Positions 1 to 7,636 are shown, counted from the first letter of the stretch. The stretch: 40,185 nucleotides of DNA from Bacillota bacterium (GCA_023436395.1 JAEZJJ010000093.1:1-40185), one strand, 5' to 3'. Numbers and translations: made by a program. Notes: a model not told the origin generated them from the sequence alone.

Positions 1-46
1 AATACAGAACCCGGCTTATAGACTTGGTTAACAACCTAGATAGAGT
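1..46 (+). ncRNA. rnpB: RNase P RNA, 3' end only
   Basis: The first bases contain ACAGAACCCGGCTTAT (positions 4-19), the highly conserved 3' core segment of bacterial RNase P RNA; E. coli M1 RNA has the same ACAGAACCCGGCTTAT near its 3' end. The bases after it would be the 3' strands of the terminal helices. The rest of the gene lies upstream of the window, so the fold cannot be checked and the exact 3' end is approximate. The RNA is the catalytic part of the enzyme that trims the 5' leader of pre-tRNA. A terminator follows within a few bases, which agrees with an RNA gene ending here. Confidence 0.85.
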
Positions 47-51
47 ATGAT

Positions 52-90
52 AGTCAAGAGATAACAAAAGTTATCTTCTTGACTTTTTTT
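52..90 (+). terminator. Rho-independent terminator of rnpB
   Basis: A near-perfect hairpin: left arm 52-65, loop AAAA at 66-69, right arm 70-84 with one extra T bulged, followed by a run of seven T (84-90). Confidence 0.85.
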
Positions 91-198
91 ATTTTGACAG
101 TAAGTTTTTATCATTTTAATAGTTTGATACAAGAAATCGTGGTTTTTAATGGGGTATTGCAATAGCCTTAGTAAGGCTAAATGAAATATTAAATCTAT

Positions 199-501
199 CT
201 ATTGTGCCACATATAAAATTCTTCCGCTAGAACCTGTAACAGTAGGAACTAAATTTGCAGTATTTTCGAAAGTAAATGTAGTTGCAGTGTTTGCAGCTAT
301 GGTGCCAGCAGTAGTCTGGGAGAGTGTAAAAGTAACAGGTTCAGTAGCTGATGTTGAGTCAGTAAGAAGTGCATAGAAATAGATACTTGAGTTTGCTGCA
401 TAGGTAAATGCATCGGTGTTAGTAAAAGTGATGTCAAAGAATGCATCTGGAGTATTTGCATCTAGTGTTTCTGCGGTGGTGACGGTAACGTTAATTGCCA
501 T
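199..501 (-). CDS. Thr/Ala-rich small protein of unknown function
   Basis: This is a 100-aa protein beginning MAINVTVTT. A longer reading starts six codons upstream at 519, but the ATG at 501 has a GGGGG ribosome binding site 8 bases before it and is preferred. The protein is very rich in Thr, Ala and Ser, has no Cys, no signal peptide and no membrane segment, and its alternating polar/hydrophobic pattern suggests beta strands. That composition is typical of surface or fibre-type proteins, but I do not recognise a family. It is divergent from the DNRLRE gene at 670, with 168 bases between the starts. A 10-bp inverted repeat lies in its leader. A role on the spore or cell surface is only a guess from composition and neighbour. 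Confidence 0.65.
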   Translation of the reverse strand: MAINVTVTTAETLDANTPDAFFDITFTNTDAFTYAANSSIYFYALLTDSTSATEPVTFTLSQTTAGTIAANTATTFTFENTANLVPTVTGSSGRILYVAQ

Positions 502-527
502 AAAAAAGACCCCCTTCATATCTTTTA

Positions 528-561
528 TATTAGAAAGTGTAAGCTAGGACGCTTTCTAATA
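528..561. repeat. Inverted repeat between divergent genes
   Basis: TATTAGAAAG (528-537) and CTTTCTAATA (552-561) are perfect inverted copies separated by 14 bases, and the pairing can continue three more base pairs inward including one G-U. In the minus-strand transcript it would form a leader hairpin ending about 12 bases before the ribosome binding site of the gene at 199-501. No T-tract follows on either strand, so it is not a plain terminator. It could be an mRNA 5' stabiliser or a protein-binding site. Confidence 0.6.
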
Positions 562-669
562 CAATATATTCAGTGACAGAAAGAATGTTCGAGATTTTTA
601 GATTAATAATCAAAAAAGAGGTCAAGAAGTAGTAAACATGTATATGATATAAGGAGAGGGAGTGATAAG

Positions 670-1245
670 ATGAGTTTAGTGGACTTGATGTGCCAGGAAT
701 CAATTTATATAACTGAAGAGTGTTACTATAACGACAAAGATAATGAGAGATTATTACTAGGTAAAGATTACTGCAAGAGCTATTTGGTCTATCTGTTTTT
801 TGAAATACCTTCATGCTATTATGGTAATAGCTTAACTGAAGCTCGACTTATCCTTTTTAAACTACTACAGACTAATCAAAATAATACCAAATTGAAAAAA
901 CAACATATGAGATATAGGGTAGGTCCCTTATTAGATTTTTTTAGTATTTATACCTGTAACTATTCTCCAGTGTGTATAGATAATAATCAAGTAGTAACTT
1001 TTAAGGATGAATGCTGTTGTAGTTATACAGAAATAGACATTACCCAAATGGTTAAAATGTGGATTGAAGGAAAAACAGAAAACAAAGGATTATTATTGAG
1101 TGGAAATAGAAATGCCTCTCTTATTATTTATGCATCAAATAGATATAAAATAGAAGGAATGCAACCAAGGCTTAGGCTAGTTTATGACGAACCTAGTTTT
1201 TGTAAGCCATTATCCTTTGTTCCTTGTACAGTAACAGTAGTATAA
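670..1245 (+). CDS. DNRLRE-domain-like protein
   Basis: A 191-aa protein whose second half carries the pattern seen in DNRLRE domains: an EIDITQMVKMWIEGK segment (about residues 120-134), then NKGLLLSG, and a PRLRLVY ending (about 167-173). DNRLRE domains are small beta-sandwich domains found in many clostridial surface and secreted proteins. Here there is no clear signal peptide or anchor, and the protein is unusually rich in Cys, including a CCCS cluster near residue 115, and in Tyr. That composition resembles spore coat or exosporium proteins, but that is inference. The ATG has an AAGGAGAGG ribosome binding site at 651-659. The gene is divergent from the Thr-rich gene and stands alone; a terminator lies 155 bases downstream. 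Confidence 0.65.
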   Translation: MSLVDLMCQESIYITEECYYNDKDNERLLLGKDYCKSYLVYLFFEIPSCYYGNSLTEARLILFKLLQTNQNNTKLKKQHMRYRVGPLLDFFSIYTCNYSPVCIDNNQVVTFKDECCCSYTEIDITQMVKMWIEGKTENKGLLLSGNRNASLIIYASNRYKIEGMQPRLRLVYDEPSFCKPLSFVPCTVTVV

Positions 1246-1400
1246 CTTCTAAGTAAAAGGAGAACTCATTAGGATTAAGTTTTACATTTAGCCGAAATGA
1301 TTCTTCTAGTTTATTGTTTGATTTGTATTAATGAAAGTGATACTTGATAAGTTTTCATTCTAAATGATTTAGATATTCCTAAATAAATGAATAGCTCGAG

Positions 1401-1435
1401 ATAGGATCAGGTGCAAATGTCTGATCCTATTTTTT
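1401..1435 (+). terminator. Rho-independent terminator
   Basis: ATAGGATCAG (1401-1410), a 10-base loop, CTGATCCTAT (1421-1430) and a T-tract to 1435. It ends the DNRLRE gene transcript. The surrounding gene-free stretch 1246-1560 otherwise holds only a likely promoter for the next gene. Confidence 0.8.
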
Positions 1436-1472
1436 AATTTGCACAAAATCACAAAATATAACAAAGTTGAAA

Positions 1473-1481
1473 TGGTATACT
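1473..1481 (+). promoter_or_regulatory. Extended -10 promoter candidate for the SUKH gene
   Basis: TGGTATACT is an extended -10 (TGn then TATACT at 1476-1481). No good -35 is found 16-18 bases upstream, so the call rests on the extended -10 alone. It lies 80 bases before the ATG at 1561. Confidence 0.4.
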
Positions 1482-1560
1482 ATATAAGTAGTTTAGTAAA
1501 TAAAAAGATATTATAGAGAAATATAAATTTGAATTTATGGACAAAAAGAGAGGATAAAAA

Positions 1561-1935
1561 ATGGAGAAATGGGGAGAGTTTGAGTTTAATGAGCCATATA
1601 ACGATGCTGATATCTTAAAAATTAACGAAGTAGTATTACCAGAACAATATATAGAATTTATGAAAAAACATAATGGTGGGGAAGGAGATATTGGTGAAAC
1701 ATGGCTTGTACTATATCCATTAGAAGAATTGCAAGAAGTAAACGATGGAAATGAGACTGAGAAATATTTACCTGGTCGTATTATTATTGGTTCGAATGGA
1801 GCAGGAGAACTCTATGGAATAGATAAGGATGGTAATTATTTTAATGTTCCAGTGATGATGGAGGTAAATGATATTACTTTATTTGGAACAGATATTGAAT
1901 TATTACCCAATAAGATAAATGAATTCTGGAAGTAA
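1561..1935 (+). CDS. SMI1/KNR4 (SUKH) family protein
   Basis: A 124-aa protein with the SUKH signature near the N-terminus: LPEQYIEFMKKHNGG (about residues 27-41), followed by a conserved acidic beta-rich body with GSNGAGELYGID (about 78-89) and an aromatic C-terminus (NEFWK). SUKH proteins are best known as immunity proteins that bind and neutralise nuclease or deaminase toxins of contact-dependent and polymorphic toxin systems; some are general housekeeping adaptors. No toxin gene is next to it, so it is an orphan copy whose partner is unknown. The ATG follows AGAGAGG at normal spacing. It appears to be transcribed alone. Confidence 0.8.
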   Translation: MEKWGEFEFNEPYNDADILKINEVVLPEQYIEFMKKHNGGEGDIGETWLVLYPLEELQEVNDGNETEKYLPGRIIIGSNGAGELYGIDKDGNYFNVPVMMEVNDITLFGTDIELLPNKINEFWK

Positions 1936-2086
1936 AGAAAAAATAATTCATGTCTAGTTAAACTGTATTAAAACAAAAAAGCAGCTTGTCGTCCTAAGCG
2001 ATTAATTCCAAGCATGTTTATAGCGTATAATTTTTTGTGTAAAATAAGGAATATTATATAATCCTTGTGAAAAAGTAAATATAAAA

Positions 2087-2115
2087 TTGACTATTTTGGA
2101 TAATTATCATAAAAT
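2087..2115 (+). promoter_or_regulatory. Vegetative (SigA-type) promoter for the ATPase-FHA unit
   Basis: TTGACT (2087-2092), 17 bases, TAAAAT (2110-2115): five of six matches to each consensus box at ideal spacing. The ATG is at 2155. The stretch 1936-2086 shows no clear terminator. Confidence 0.75.
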
Positions 2116-2154
2116 TATAAATAAGTATAAAGATTATGAGGGGTGGAGGGTAAA

Positions 2155-3174
2155 ATGTCTATGAACTTAATCATTGCTGATACAAATCAAGAGTACATGG
2201 AACGATTAAAGGATTATATTGTAAACAAGTATCAAGAGCAATACACTATTGAACTTATTAATGATAAATATCGGCTTAAAGAGAGAATAAAGTTAGGTAA
2301 GTGTCAAGTTGTCTTGTTAACGCCTAGTTTGTATGATCCAGAGATGAATATAAAAAATGTAGAGTTACCTATTATTTTAGTTGACGAAGAGACGGCTTTA
2401 CCTTATCCAGATAAATTTAAAAGGGCAATTAATAAATATACACGTATTACTTCTTTAATTAAATATGTACAAGAAGAATATGAAGAAATGGAAAGAAATA
2501 AGCCATTAGTTTATGCAGTATATTCTCCCGCTGGGGGCGTAGGAAAAACAACGATTGCACTTTCGGCAGCCATTGCCTATGCTATTGCAGGTAAAAAAGT
2601 ACTCTATTTTAATCTGGAAGACTTAGATAGTACACCTATGTTTTTTGAAAGAGCAGAAGTACCACATATGAATGACTTATTGGGCTTAGCAAAAGATTCT
2701 TATGAGCAAATGTTAGCTAGAAGAATAGGACAAGATAAGCGAACAGGTGTCATGTACTTTACGAGACAAGTGCAAACACTAGATCCTTACACAATTAGTG
2801 CAGAGGAAATAACCCATATTGTAGAATCAGTTATTGAGAGTGGTATAGCGAATGTGGTCATTATGGATTTAAGTACAGAATTAAATTTCCTTAATAAACA
2901 AGTATTTGAAATAGCTGATTATATGTTAATGGTTGTGAATCAAAATACCCATGCGACTTATAAGACAAATTGCTTTATGAGACAAATGGAAATGATAGAG
3001 CCACTAAAGAGTAAATTGAGACTTGTTATTAACCAAGGTAAGGAGTGCAGTATTAATCAAGAAATTGAGGTTGTTGCACGCATTGATAAGCTTTATGCAA
3101 CCAATCCTTTAGGATTATGTGAGTATATTGCACAAAATCATTTTTTGAGTCTACAGGGCTTAAGTGAACAGTAG
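2155..3174 (+). CDS. ParA/MinD-superfamily ATPase, TadZ/CpaE-like
   Basis: A 339-aa protein. Residues 1-100 look like a receiver-type or atypical response-regulator fold, as in TadZ/CpaE proteins. Residues 117-330 form a P-loop ATPase with the Walker A segment SPAGGVGKTT (124-133) and a downstream LYFNLEDLDS Walker A' region. The signature lysine of the deviant Walker motif (KGGxGKT) is replaced by Ala, while the P-loop lysine is kept. TadZ/CpaE proteins place pilus or secretion machinery at the cell pole. No other pilus gene is here; instead the gene is followed 29 bases later by an FHA protein. A GTG at 2143 is also in frame, but the GGAGGG at 2145-2150 serves the ATG at 2155, or the next ATG at 2161. 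Confidence 0.75.
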   Translation: MSMNLIIADTNQEYMERLKDYIVNKYQEQYTIELINDKYRLKERIKLGKCQVVLLTPSLYDPEMNIKNVELPIILVDEETALPYPDKFKRAINKYTRITSLIKYVQEEYEEMERNKPLVYAVYSPAGGVGKTTIALSAAIAYAIAGKKVLYFNLEDLDSTPMFFERAEVPHMNDLLGLAKDSYEQMLARRIGQDKRTGVMYFTRQVQTLDPYTISAEEITHIVESVIESGIANVVIMDLSTELNFLNKQVFEIADYMLMVVNQNTHATYKTNCFMRQMEMIEPLKSKLRLVINQGKECSINQEIEVVARIDKLYATNPLGLCEYIAQNHFLSLQGLSEQ

Positions 3175-3203
3175 GTATTTAAAGCAGAGGGAGGGATGCA
3201 TAA

Positions 3204-4649
3204 ATGAAAGATAATAATGGTTTTTTTAGAGTGAATAAAATAGAAGGTAAGGCATTTTTATCATTTGATTTAGATACAATGACGAAGTATGATCAGATTG
3301 CATGTGGCGCCCTAAAATTAGAGACACCTGAATTCGTTATGCCTGTCATATTTGAAAGAGGTACAGGAATGCTTACAGTACGTTACTCTGTTCCTGATGG
3401 GTGTGAACCTCTAGATGTATTTAATAAAACTTTGGTGATTGAAGATGTATTAAAGCTGTATGAGTATGTGCTTTCTAGTTTAGAAGAATGTAAAGATTGG
3501 TACTTAGTACCTGAAGGCTTTTGTTTTGATACAAACCATGTTTATATAAGTGAAAACCATGAACAATTGGTTTTTGCCTATATACCTGATGGGAGAACAA
3601 ATTTGGATGTCCACGGGCTAAAATCTATTTTTATAAGTTTACTTGAAAAGTGTACAGAAACGAGTGGAGGAACGATTCAGCTTCAACTTTATAAATACTT
3701 CTATAAACCAAAATTTTCATTAGAAGAGTTTAAAGAAATGATAGAGAAATTTATGGATGAGATTTCTCACAAGCAGCAAGTTGCCATACCAGTAGAAGTG
3801 AATAGAACATCAGAACCAGTTGTATCAGCACCACCTATAGAAACGCCAGTTATATCAACACCAGCTGTAGAAAAAGCAGTTCCGGAAGTACCTGTTAAAA
3901 AAGAAGAATCGACCACTACATATGGTGCTAAAACACAGGGGGCTAGGGGAACCGAGATTAATCCACGTTCTGTTTATGCAGCACAACCTAATCGCTCACA
4001 GCTCTCTCAAGAAGAAATTGAAGAGATGGTGAAATCTATTTATAGTTCCAAACCTGTAGAAACGACAGAAAAGAAAGTTGCAGAAGAACCTTCTATTTAT
4101 GGCGCAAAAGATACAAGTACATCTCAAGTAAATAGTCAAGTAGAGAGAGAAGAAGATAAAGAAGAATCTTTCTATGGTTCAAAATCTAAAAGTACGATTG
4201 TGAACACAGCTTCTAAAACAAAGAATTTATTTGATAATGTGTTTAGTACAACAGCAAAATCTAATAAAGCGACAACTCCTGCAGGAGAGCGTCGAAGAGG
4301 ACCTGTTCTTAAATCTATTAGTACTCATACTCGCTATGATTTGCCCAAAGTAGTTCCAATAGATTTTAAAGGAGATAAGTTCATTATCGGGCGTGCTACT
4401 AGAACAGGGGAAGATACAGGGGCAGACTATGAATTTGGAGCAGAAATTACACCTATTAGTCGTGTACATGCACAGATTGAAAGACAAGATGAACTTTATT
4501 ATTTAAAGGATTTGGGGTCAAGTAATGGGACATTTTTAAATGGAACTAAAATTGAGCCTGAAAAAGCTTATCAGATTGAAGAAGGGGACAAAATTGCATT
4601 TGCCATTGCCTTTTCTAAAAATAGCATTGAATATATGTTTGTTGAATAA
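3204..4649 (+). CDS. DUF6382-like protein with C-terminal FHA domain
   Basis: A 481-aa protein in three parts. Residues 1-190 resemble the DUF6382 domain that is found ahead of FHA domains in Lachnospiraceae. Residues 191-390 are a Pro/Glu/Ser/Thr-rich linker with five copies of a short Tyr-centred motif. Residues 392-481 are a canonical FHA domain with GR (396-397), SRVHA (419-423) and SSNGTFLNG (439-447). FHA domains bind phosphothreonine peptides, so this is probably a scaffold in Ser/Thr kinase signalling. It shares a transcript with the TadZ-like ATPase, which suggests that the two act as a polar or regulated assembly. The ATG follows GAGGGAGGG. A bidirectional terminator follows directly. 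Confidence 0.8.
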   Translation: MKDNNGFFRVNKIEGKAFLSFDLDTMTKYDQIACGALKLETPEFVMPVIFERGTGMLTVRYSVPDGCEPLDVFNKTLVIEDVLKLYEYVLSSLEECKDWYLVPEGFCFDTNHVYISENHEQLVFAYIPDGRTNLDVHGLKSIFISLLEKCTETSGGTIQLQLYKYFYKPKFSLEEFKEMIEKFMDEISHKQQVAIPVEVNRTSEPVVSAPPIETPVISTPAVEKAVPEVPVKKEESTTTYGAKTQGARGTEINPRSVYAAQPNRSQLSQEEIEEMVKSIYSSKPVETTEKKVAEEPSIYGAKDTSTSQVNSQVEREEDKEESFYGSKSKSTIVNTASKTKNLFDNVFSTTAKSNKATTPAGERRRGPVLKSISTHTRYDLPKVVPIDFKGDKFIIGRATRTGEDTGADYEFGAEITPISRVHAQIERQDELYYLKDLGSSNGTFLNGTKIEPEKAYQIEEGDKIAFAIAFSKNSIEYMFVE

Positions 4650-4653
4650 AAAC

Positions 4654-4695
4654 AAGGGTTCCTTACCTATATGTAGATTAAGGAACCCTTATTTT
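4654..4695. terminator. Bidirectional terminator between convergent genes
   Basis: AAGGGTTCCTTA (4654-4665) pairs perfectly with TAAGGAACCCTT (4679-4690). T-rich sequence follows on both strands, so it can serve the FHA gene (plus) and the MscS gene (minus). Confidence 0.85.
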
Positions 4696-5824
4696 ATTCA
4701 GTATACAAAGGAGATTTTTCTAGCATAAGTGTGTGTGTTGGAAAGGCGATAGTGATGCCAAGGCGCTCATGAAGGTCAAGTAATGCTAAGTTAACGGTTT
4801 CTTTAACAGCTAGATAAGTTGAGTAGTCTGTTTTTAATACATAGTAAATGATTTGAATGTTAAGGGCGTAGTCTCCAAAACTTTCAAAAGTTACAAGGGA
4901 AGAACTAGCTTCAATATCTGCGTGAGTCTCTAAATAGTCTTTAATAGATGTGATAAAGGCTTTTAGTTGGTCAGGAGAAGTATCATAGGCAATACCTAGT
5001 GTGAATTTAACACGTCTTTTATTCATACGGCTCCAGTTGATAATATTGGCGTTGCCAATAGTAGCATTGGGGATAACGACTAATCCTTGAGTAAAGGTAC
5101 GAATGCGGGTACTGCGAAAGCTGATATCTTCTACAATACCTTCATTAGTAGCTAATTCTACCCAATCTCCAATAACAAAAGGTTTATCTAGAAGCAAAAT
5201 CATTCCAGAAAAGATATTTGCTAAAGAATCCTTAGAAATGATAGCAACAGCGGCACCACCTATTCCTACCCCTGTAATAATGGTTGAAAGATGGGGGACA
5301 AGAATAAGTAAAACAAGAATGACTCCAATGGTTACAGTGATAAAACGAATAATCCGAGCAATGTAGCGAATGAATAAGGTGTTATCAATTAAAGCAACAC
5401 GCATATTAAATTGGGAGAACATTTGCTCATAAATGTGTTCTAGTTCATAAATGATCCAAGTGATGATACCTATCATTATAACCGTATAGTATTTAGACAA
5501 TGTAGCTTGGGAAATCAGGCTAATAGGAATCTCAAATTCATCTAGTTTAAAAATCTGTTCCTGAGGTGTTTGATAATAAATAAAAGGAGAAATAGCAAGT
5601 GCTATATAAAAACCAGTAAAGAGAAAAAGAGAGCTAAAAGGCTTTTGCAAGCGATCAAAAAGAGAAGTATCTAGCTTTCTTTCCTTGCAACGTAGGCGAG
5701 ATAGGCACTTAATCATCAATTTACTTAAAACACGTTTACCTATAATAAATAGGAATAAGATAAGAGTAGCTACAATGAGGCGTATATAGAGGGGGTCTTT
5801 AATAATAGTGGCTAATAAATTCAT
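4694..5824 (-). CDS. MscS-family mechanosensitive ion channel
   Basis: A 376-aa membrane protein. It has transmembrane segments near residues 12-30, 65-82, 110-130 and 150-180, then the MscS pore helix and beta domain: GVGIGGAAVAIISKDSLANIF (described by its Gly/Ala pattern near residues 185-205), then DKPFVIGDWVE and the loop RIRTFTQGLVVIPNATIGNANI. The Gly/Ala-rich pore helix and the VIPN segment are diagnostic. Such channels open under membrane tension to release solutes on osmotic downshock. A TTG at 5845 would add seven residues, but the ATG at 5824 has an AAAGG site 7 bases upstream and is preferred. A TATAAT lies upstream on this strand (complement of 5864-5869) with a poor -35. Confidence 0.92.
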   Translation of the reverse strand: MNLLATIIKDPLYIRLIVATLILFLFIIGKRVLSKLMIKCLSRLRCKERKLDTSLFDRLQKPFSSLFLFTGFYIALAISPFIYYQTPQEQIFKLDEFEIPISLISQATLSKYYTVIMIGIITWIIYELEHIYEQMFSQFNMRVALIDNTLFIRYIARIIRFITVTIGVILVLLILVPHLSTIITGVGIGGAAVAIISKDSLANIFSGMILLLDKPFVIGDWVELATNEGIVEDISFRSTRIRTFTQGLVVIPNATIGNANIINWSRMNKRRVKFTLGIAYDTSPDQLKAFITSIKDYLETHADIEASSSLVTFESFGDYALNIQIIYYVLKTDYSTYLAVKETVNLALLDLHERLGITIAFPTHTLMLEKSPLYTE

Positions 5825-5921
5825 AGTTCGACCTTTCTGTATCAATGATTTGCTTTTTGTACTATTATACAGGGATATTTGAATAAATAAAAGGTTATGT
5901 AGTCAAAAATAGAGAAGATAT

Positions 5922-5929
5922 GGTATAAT
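5922..5929 (+). promoter_or_regulatory. Extended -10 promoter for the 5986-7578 unit
   Basis: The sequence at 5921-5929 reads T-GG-TATAAT, an extended -10 with a perfect TATAAT at 5924-5929. The -35 at 17 bases is poor (AGTCAA). It lies 57 bases before the ATG at 5986 and probably serves the following three genes. Confidence 0.55.
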
Positions 5930-5985
5930 ATAACAAGCTTGAGTGAATAGTATTAAGAGTAAATAAAAGGGAAAAGGCGTAGCTA

Positions 5986-6279
5986 ATGAGAGTTTCAAAA
6001 ACATTATGGATTGAAGAAGGTGTCAAATGGACCTACTTTAATAAGAGACAGCTGATTAAGAAAAACAAATATAAAGGTAGTGTTTATTTGGTATGTAGTT
6101 CACCTTGTAAACATTGGTTATTTGAAATTATTGAAGCAAAAGATTTAACTAGTCGGTATGAGACATGTTGTTTATTAGGCATAACACATACTAAGATAGC
6201 TGCTGTTGAATATGTTGTAGGATTATTAGATGCTATTTATAATAAACAAATAATGGACTACCAGGTATTAACCACATAA
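5986..6279 (+). CDS. Hypothetical protein, 97 aa
   Basis: I do not recognise this protein. It begins MRVSKTLWIEEGVKW, is basic, contains four Cys (a CSSPC pair near residues 38-42 and a CC pair near 62-63) and has no clear membrane segment. The CSSPC and CC could bind a metal or form disulfides, but spacing does not match a standard zinc ribbon. It starts with an ATG after AAAAGG and ends 14 bases before the DUF2953 gene, so it is probably co-transcribed with the sporulation-linked pair DUF2953-ytfJ. A sporulation role is possible only by position. Confidence 0.65.
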   Translation: MRVSKTLWIEEGVKWTYFNKRQLIKKNKYKGSVYLVCSSPCKHWLFEIIEAKDLTSRYETCCLLGITHTKIAAVEYVVGLLDAIYNKQIMDYQVLTT

Positions 6280-6293
6280 GGAAGAGGTGCATA

Positions 6294-7124
6294 ATGGGTA
6301 TAATATGGTTAATAATAAAAATAATCTTATGGACTATCCTTATATGCATTGGTTTATTAGTAGCCGTGGGGGTGATACTATTACTAGCCCCAATTCGTTA
6401 TGAAGTTTATCTTGAAAAGTATGAGGTATTAAATTATGAAATTAAAGTACGTTACCTAGGTGTGGTAAAGGGAGACTTTCATTTACAAGAAGGCATAAAA
6501 CACCAGCAAATAAAGGTGTTTGGGAAACGGCTTTATTTTGAAGAGAGGAATTTATATGAAGTACAAGTAGAGGAAGGTGAAACTTTTCAGGAGGAAGCAT
6601 CCGATGCATATTGTGCTCAAAAAGCAAAAGGGGATGAAATCTGTAGTGAGCATTCAATACCCGAGACAACACGAGTAGCAGAAGATATTGTTTTAGAGAA
6701 AACAGTTAAGGATTATAAATCACCTATAGATAAGAAAAAACTAGATAAACGCAAAACTTTTGATTGGAGAAATACCCTTTCTTCTATTTCAGATCTATAT
6801 GGTGTAGTAAAAGGTGTGTATCGCCTAATTAAGGCACTTCTGCTTTATTTGAAGCCTAAAGAGTGGTCTTTTGAATTCATTGTGGGTAGAGAAGACCCAG
6901 CAGATACAGGAGAATTAATGGCAAAGCTTATTATGCTATATCCGCTTTATTATAAACATGGTGCTATTAAAGGGAATTATGAAAAGGCTATGATGAGTGG
7001 GGGCTTTTTAGCAGAAGGAAAGTTTTGTGTAGGTGGTATTTTGAAGCATATTATTGCTTTTTTATGGTATAAACCTGTTAGAAAGTCTTTAAAAAGAATA
7101 TTACAAAAGGGAAGGGAAGAATAA
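6294..7124 (+). CDS. DUF2953-domain membrane protein (YtfI-like)
   Basis: A 276-aa protein with one N-terminal transmembrane segment (about residues 5-33, mostly Ile/Leu/Val) and a soluble body. The C-terminal half carries the DUF2953 pattern, with FIVGREDPADTGELMAK (near residues 195-212) followed by a YPLYY segment and a long amphipathic end. A polar, charged linker covers about residues 85-155. In Bacillus and many clostridia this family (YtfI) lies directly upstream of ytfJ, as it does here with a one-base gap. Its function is not known; the pairing ties it to sporulation. Confidence 0.8.
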   Translation: MGIIWLIIKIILWTILICIGLLVAVGVILLLAPIRYEVYLEKYEVLNYEIKVRYLGVVKGDFHLQEGIKHQQIKVFGKRLYFEERNLYEVQVEEGETFQEEASDAYCAQKAKGDEICSEHSIPETTRVAEDIVLEKTVKDYKSPIDKKKLDKRKTFDWRNTLSSISDLYGVVKGVYRLIKALLLYLKPKEWSFEFIVGREDPADTGELMAKLIMLYPLYYKHGAIKGNYEKAMMSGGFLAEGKFCVGGILKHIIAFLWYKPVRKSLKRILQKGREE

Positions 7125-7125
7125 G

Positions 7126-7578
7126 ATGGAAAGTAAAATCAATCAAGAGTTAAATGGATTAATGGGACAATTAGAGAATTTTATCACAACTAAAACTGTT
7201 GTAGGAGAACCAATTCATATTGATAATACAATACTTGTACCATTAATTGATGTAAGTTTTGCAGCTGCTTCAGGTGCTACGTCAAGCAATAAATATGTGG
7301 AGCGCCATAAGGAAAAAGAAAAAAAAGTAGATGGTGGAAGTGGTGCAGGAGCAGGAGGTTTAGGTGCCAAAGTAACGCCTAGTGCTATGCTTGTGATTCA
7401 AAATGGCACAACACAACTGATTAATATACGTAATCAAGATAGTGTTACAAAGCTGATAGATATGATTCCTGGATTAATTGCGAAAGTACCAGATTTAGTG
7501 GCAAAATTCACAGGAGAAGAACCTAAAAAAGAAGCAGATGCTACAAGCGATGCGTATCATGATTTAGAAAAAAAGTAA
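7126..7578 (+). CDS. ytfJ: GerW-family sporulation protein YtfJ
   Basis: A 150-aa protein with the YtfJ/GerW pattern: an N-terminal helix (NQELNGLMGQLENF), the core VVGEPIHIDNTILVPLIDVSFA (residues about 24-46, described by its GxPI and PxxxVSF parts), a Gly-rich loop near residues 66-81 and AMLVIQNGTTQLINI. GerW is a spore protein needed for normal germination in Bacillus; the biochemical activity is unknown. The start ATG lies one base after the stop of the DUF2953 gene, and the ribosome binding site AAGGGAAG is inside that gene. The C-terminus is a charged tail. A strong terminator follows immediately. Confidence 0.9.
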   Translation: MESKINQELNGLMGQLENFITTKTVVGEPIHIDNTILVPLIDVSFAAASGATSSNKYVERHKEKEKKVDGGSGAGAGGLGAKVTPSAMLVIQNGTTQLINIRNQDSVTKLIDMIPGLIAKVPDLVAKFTGEEPKKEADATSDAYHDLEKK

Positions 7579-7579
7579 T

Positions 7580-7633
7580 CTTATAAAAATAAAGGGACTT
7601 ACCCTATAAGGTAAGTCCCTTTATTTTTATAAG
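7580..7633. terminator. Bidirectional terminator with a 24-bp perfect stem
   Basis: Arms 7580-7603 and 7610-7633 are perfect inverted copies with a six-base loop (CTATAA). The A/T-rich outer part supplies T-tracts in both directions. It separates ytfJ from the convergent ychF. Confidence 0.88.
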
Positions 7634-7636
7634 GCA

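Noticed and set aside
155..178. Palindromes TATTGCAATA and AGCCTTA-G-TAAGGCT after the minus-strand gene at 199
   Set aside because: Considered as a terminator, but the stems are short, the second has a one-base loop and no T-run follows on the minus strand.
530..814. 94-aa reading frame on the minus strand
   Set aside because: It overlaps the better supported DNRLRE gene on the other strand, lacks a ribosome binding site and has a low-complexity translation.
1936..2086. TATAAT followed by a T-run near 2026-2037
   Set aside because: There is no -35 at a usable distance and no stem before the T-run, so it is neither a good promoter nor a terminator.
4227..4487. 86-aa minus-strand frame within the FHA gene
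   Set aside because: It lies antisense to the linker and FHA domain, with Cys/Ser-rich chance composition and no start signals.
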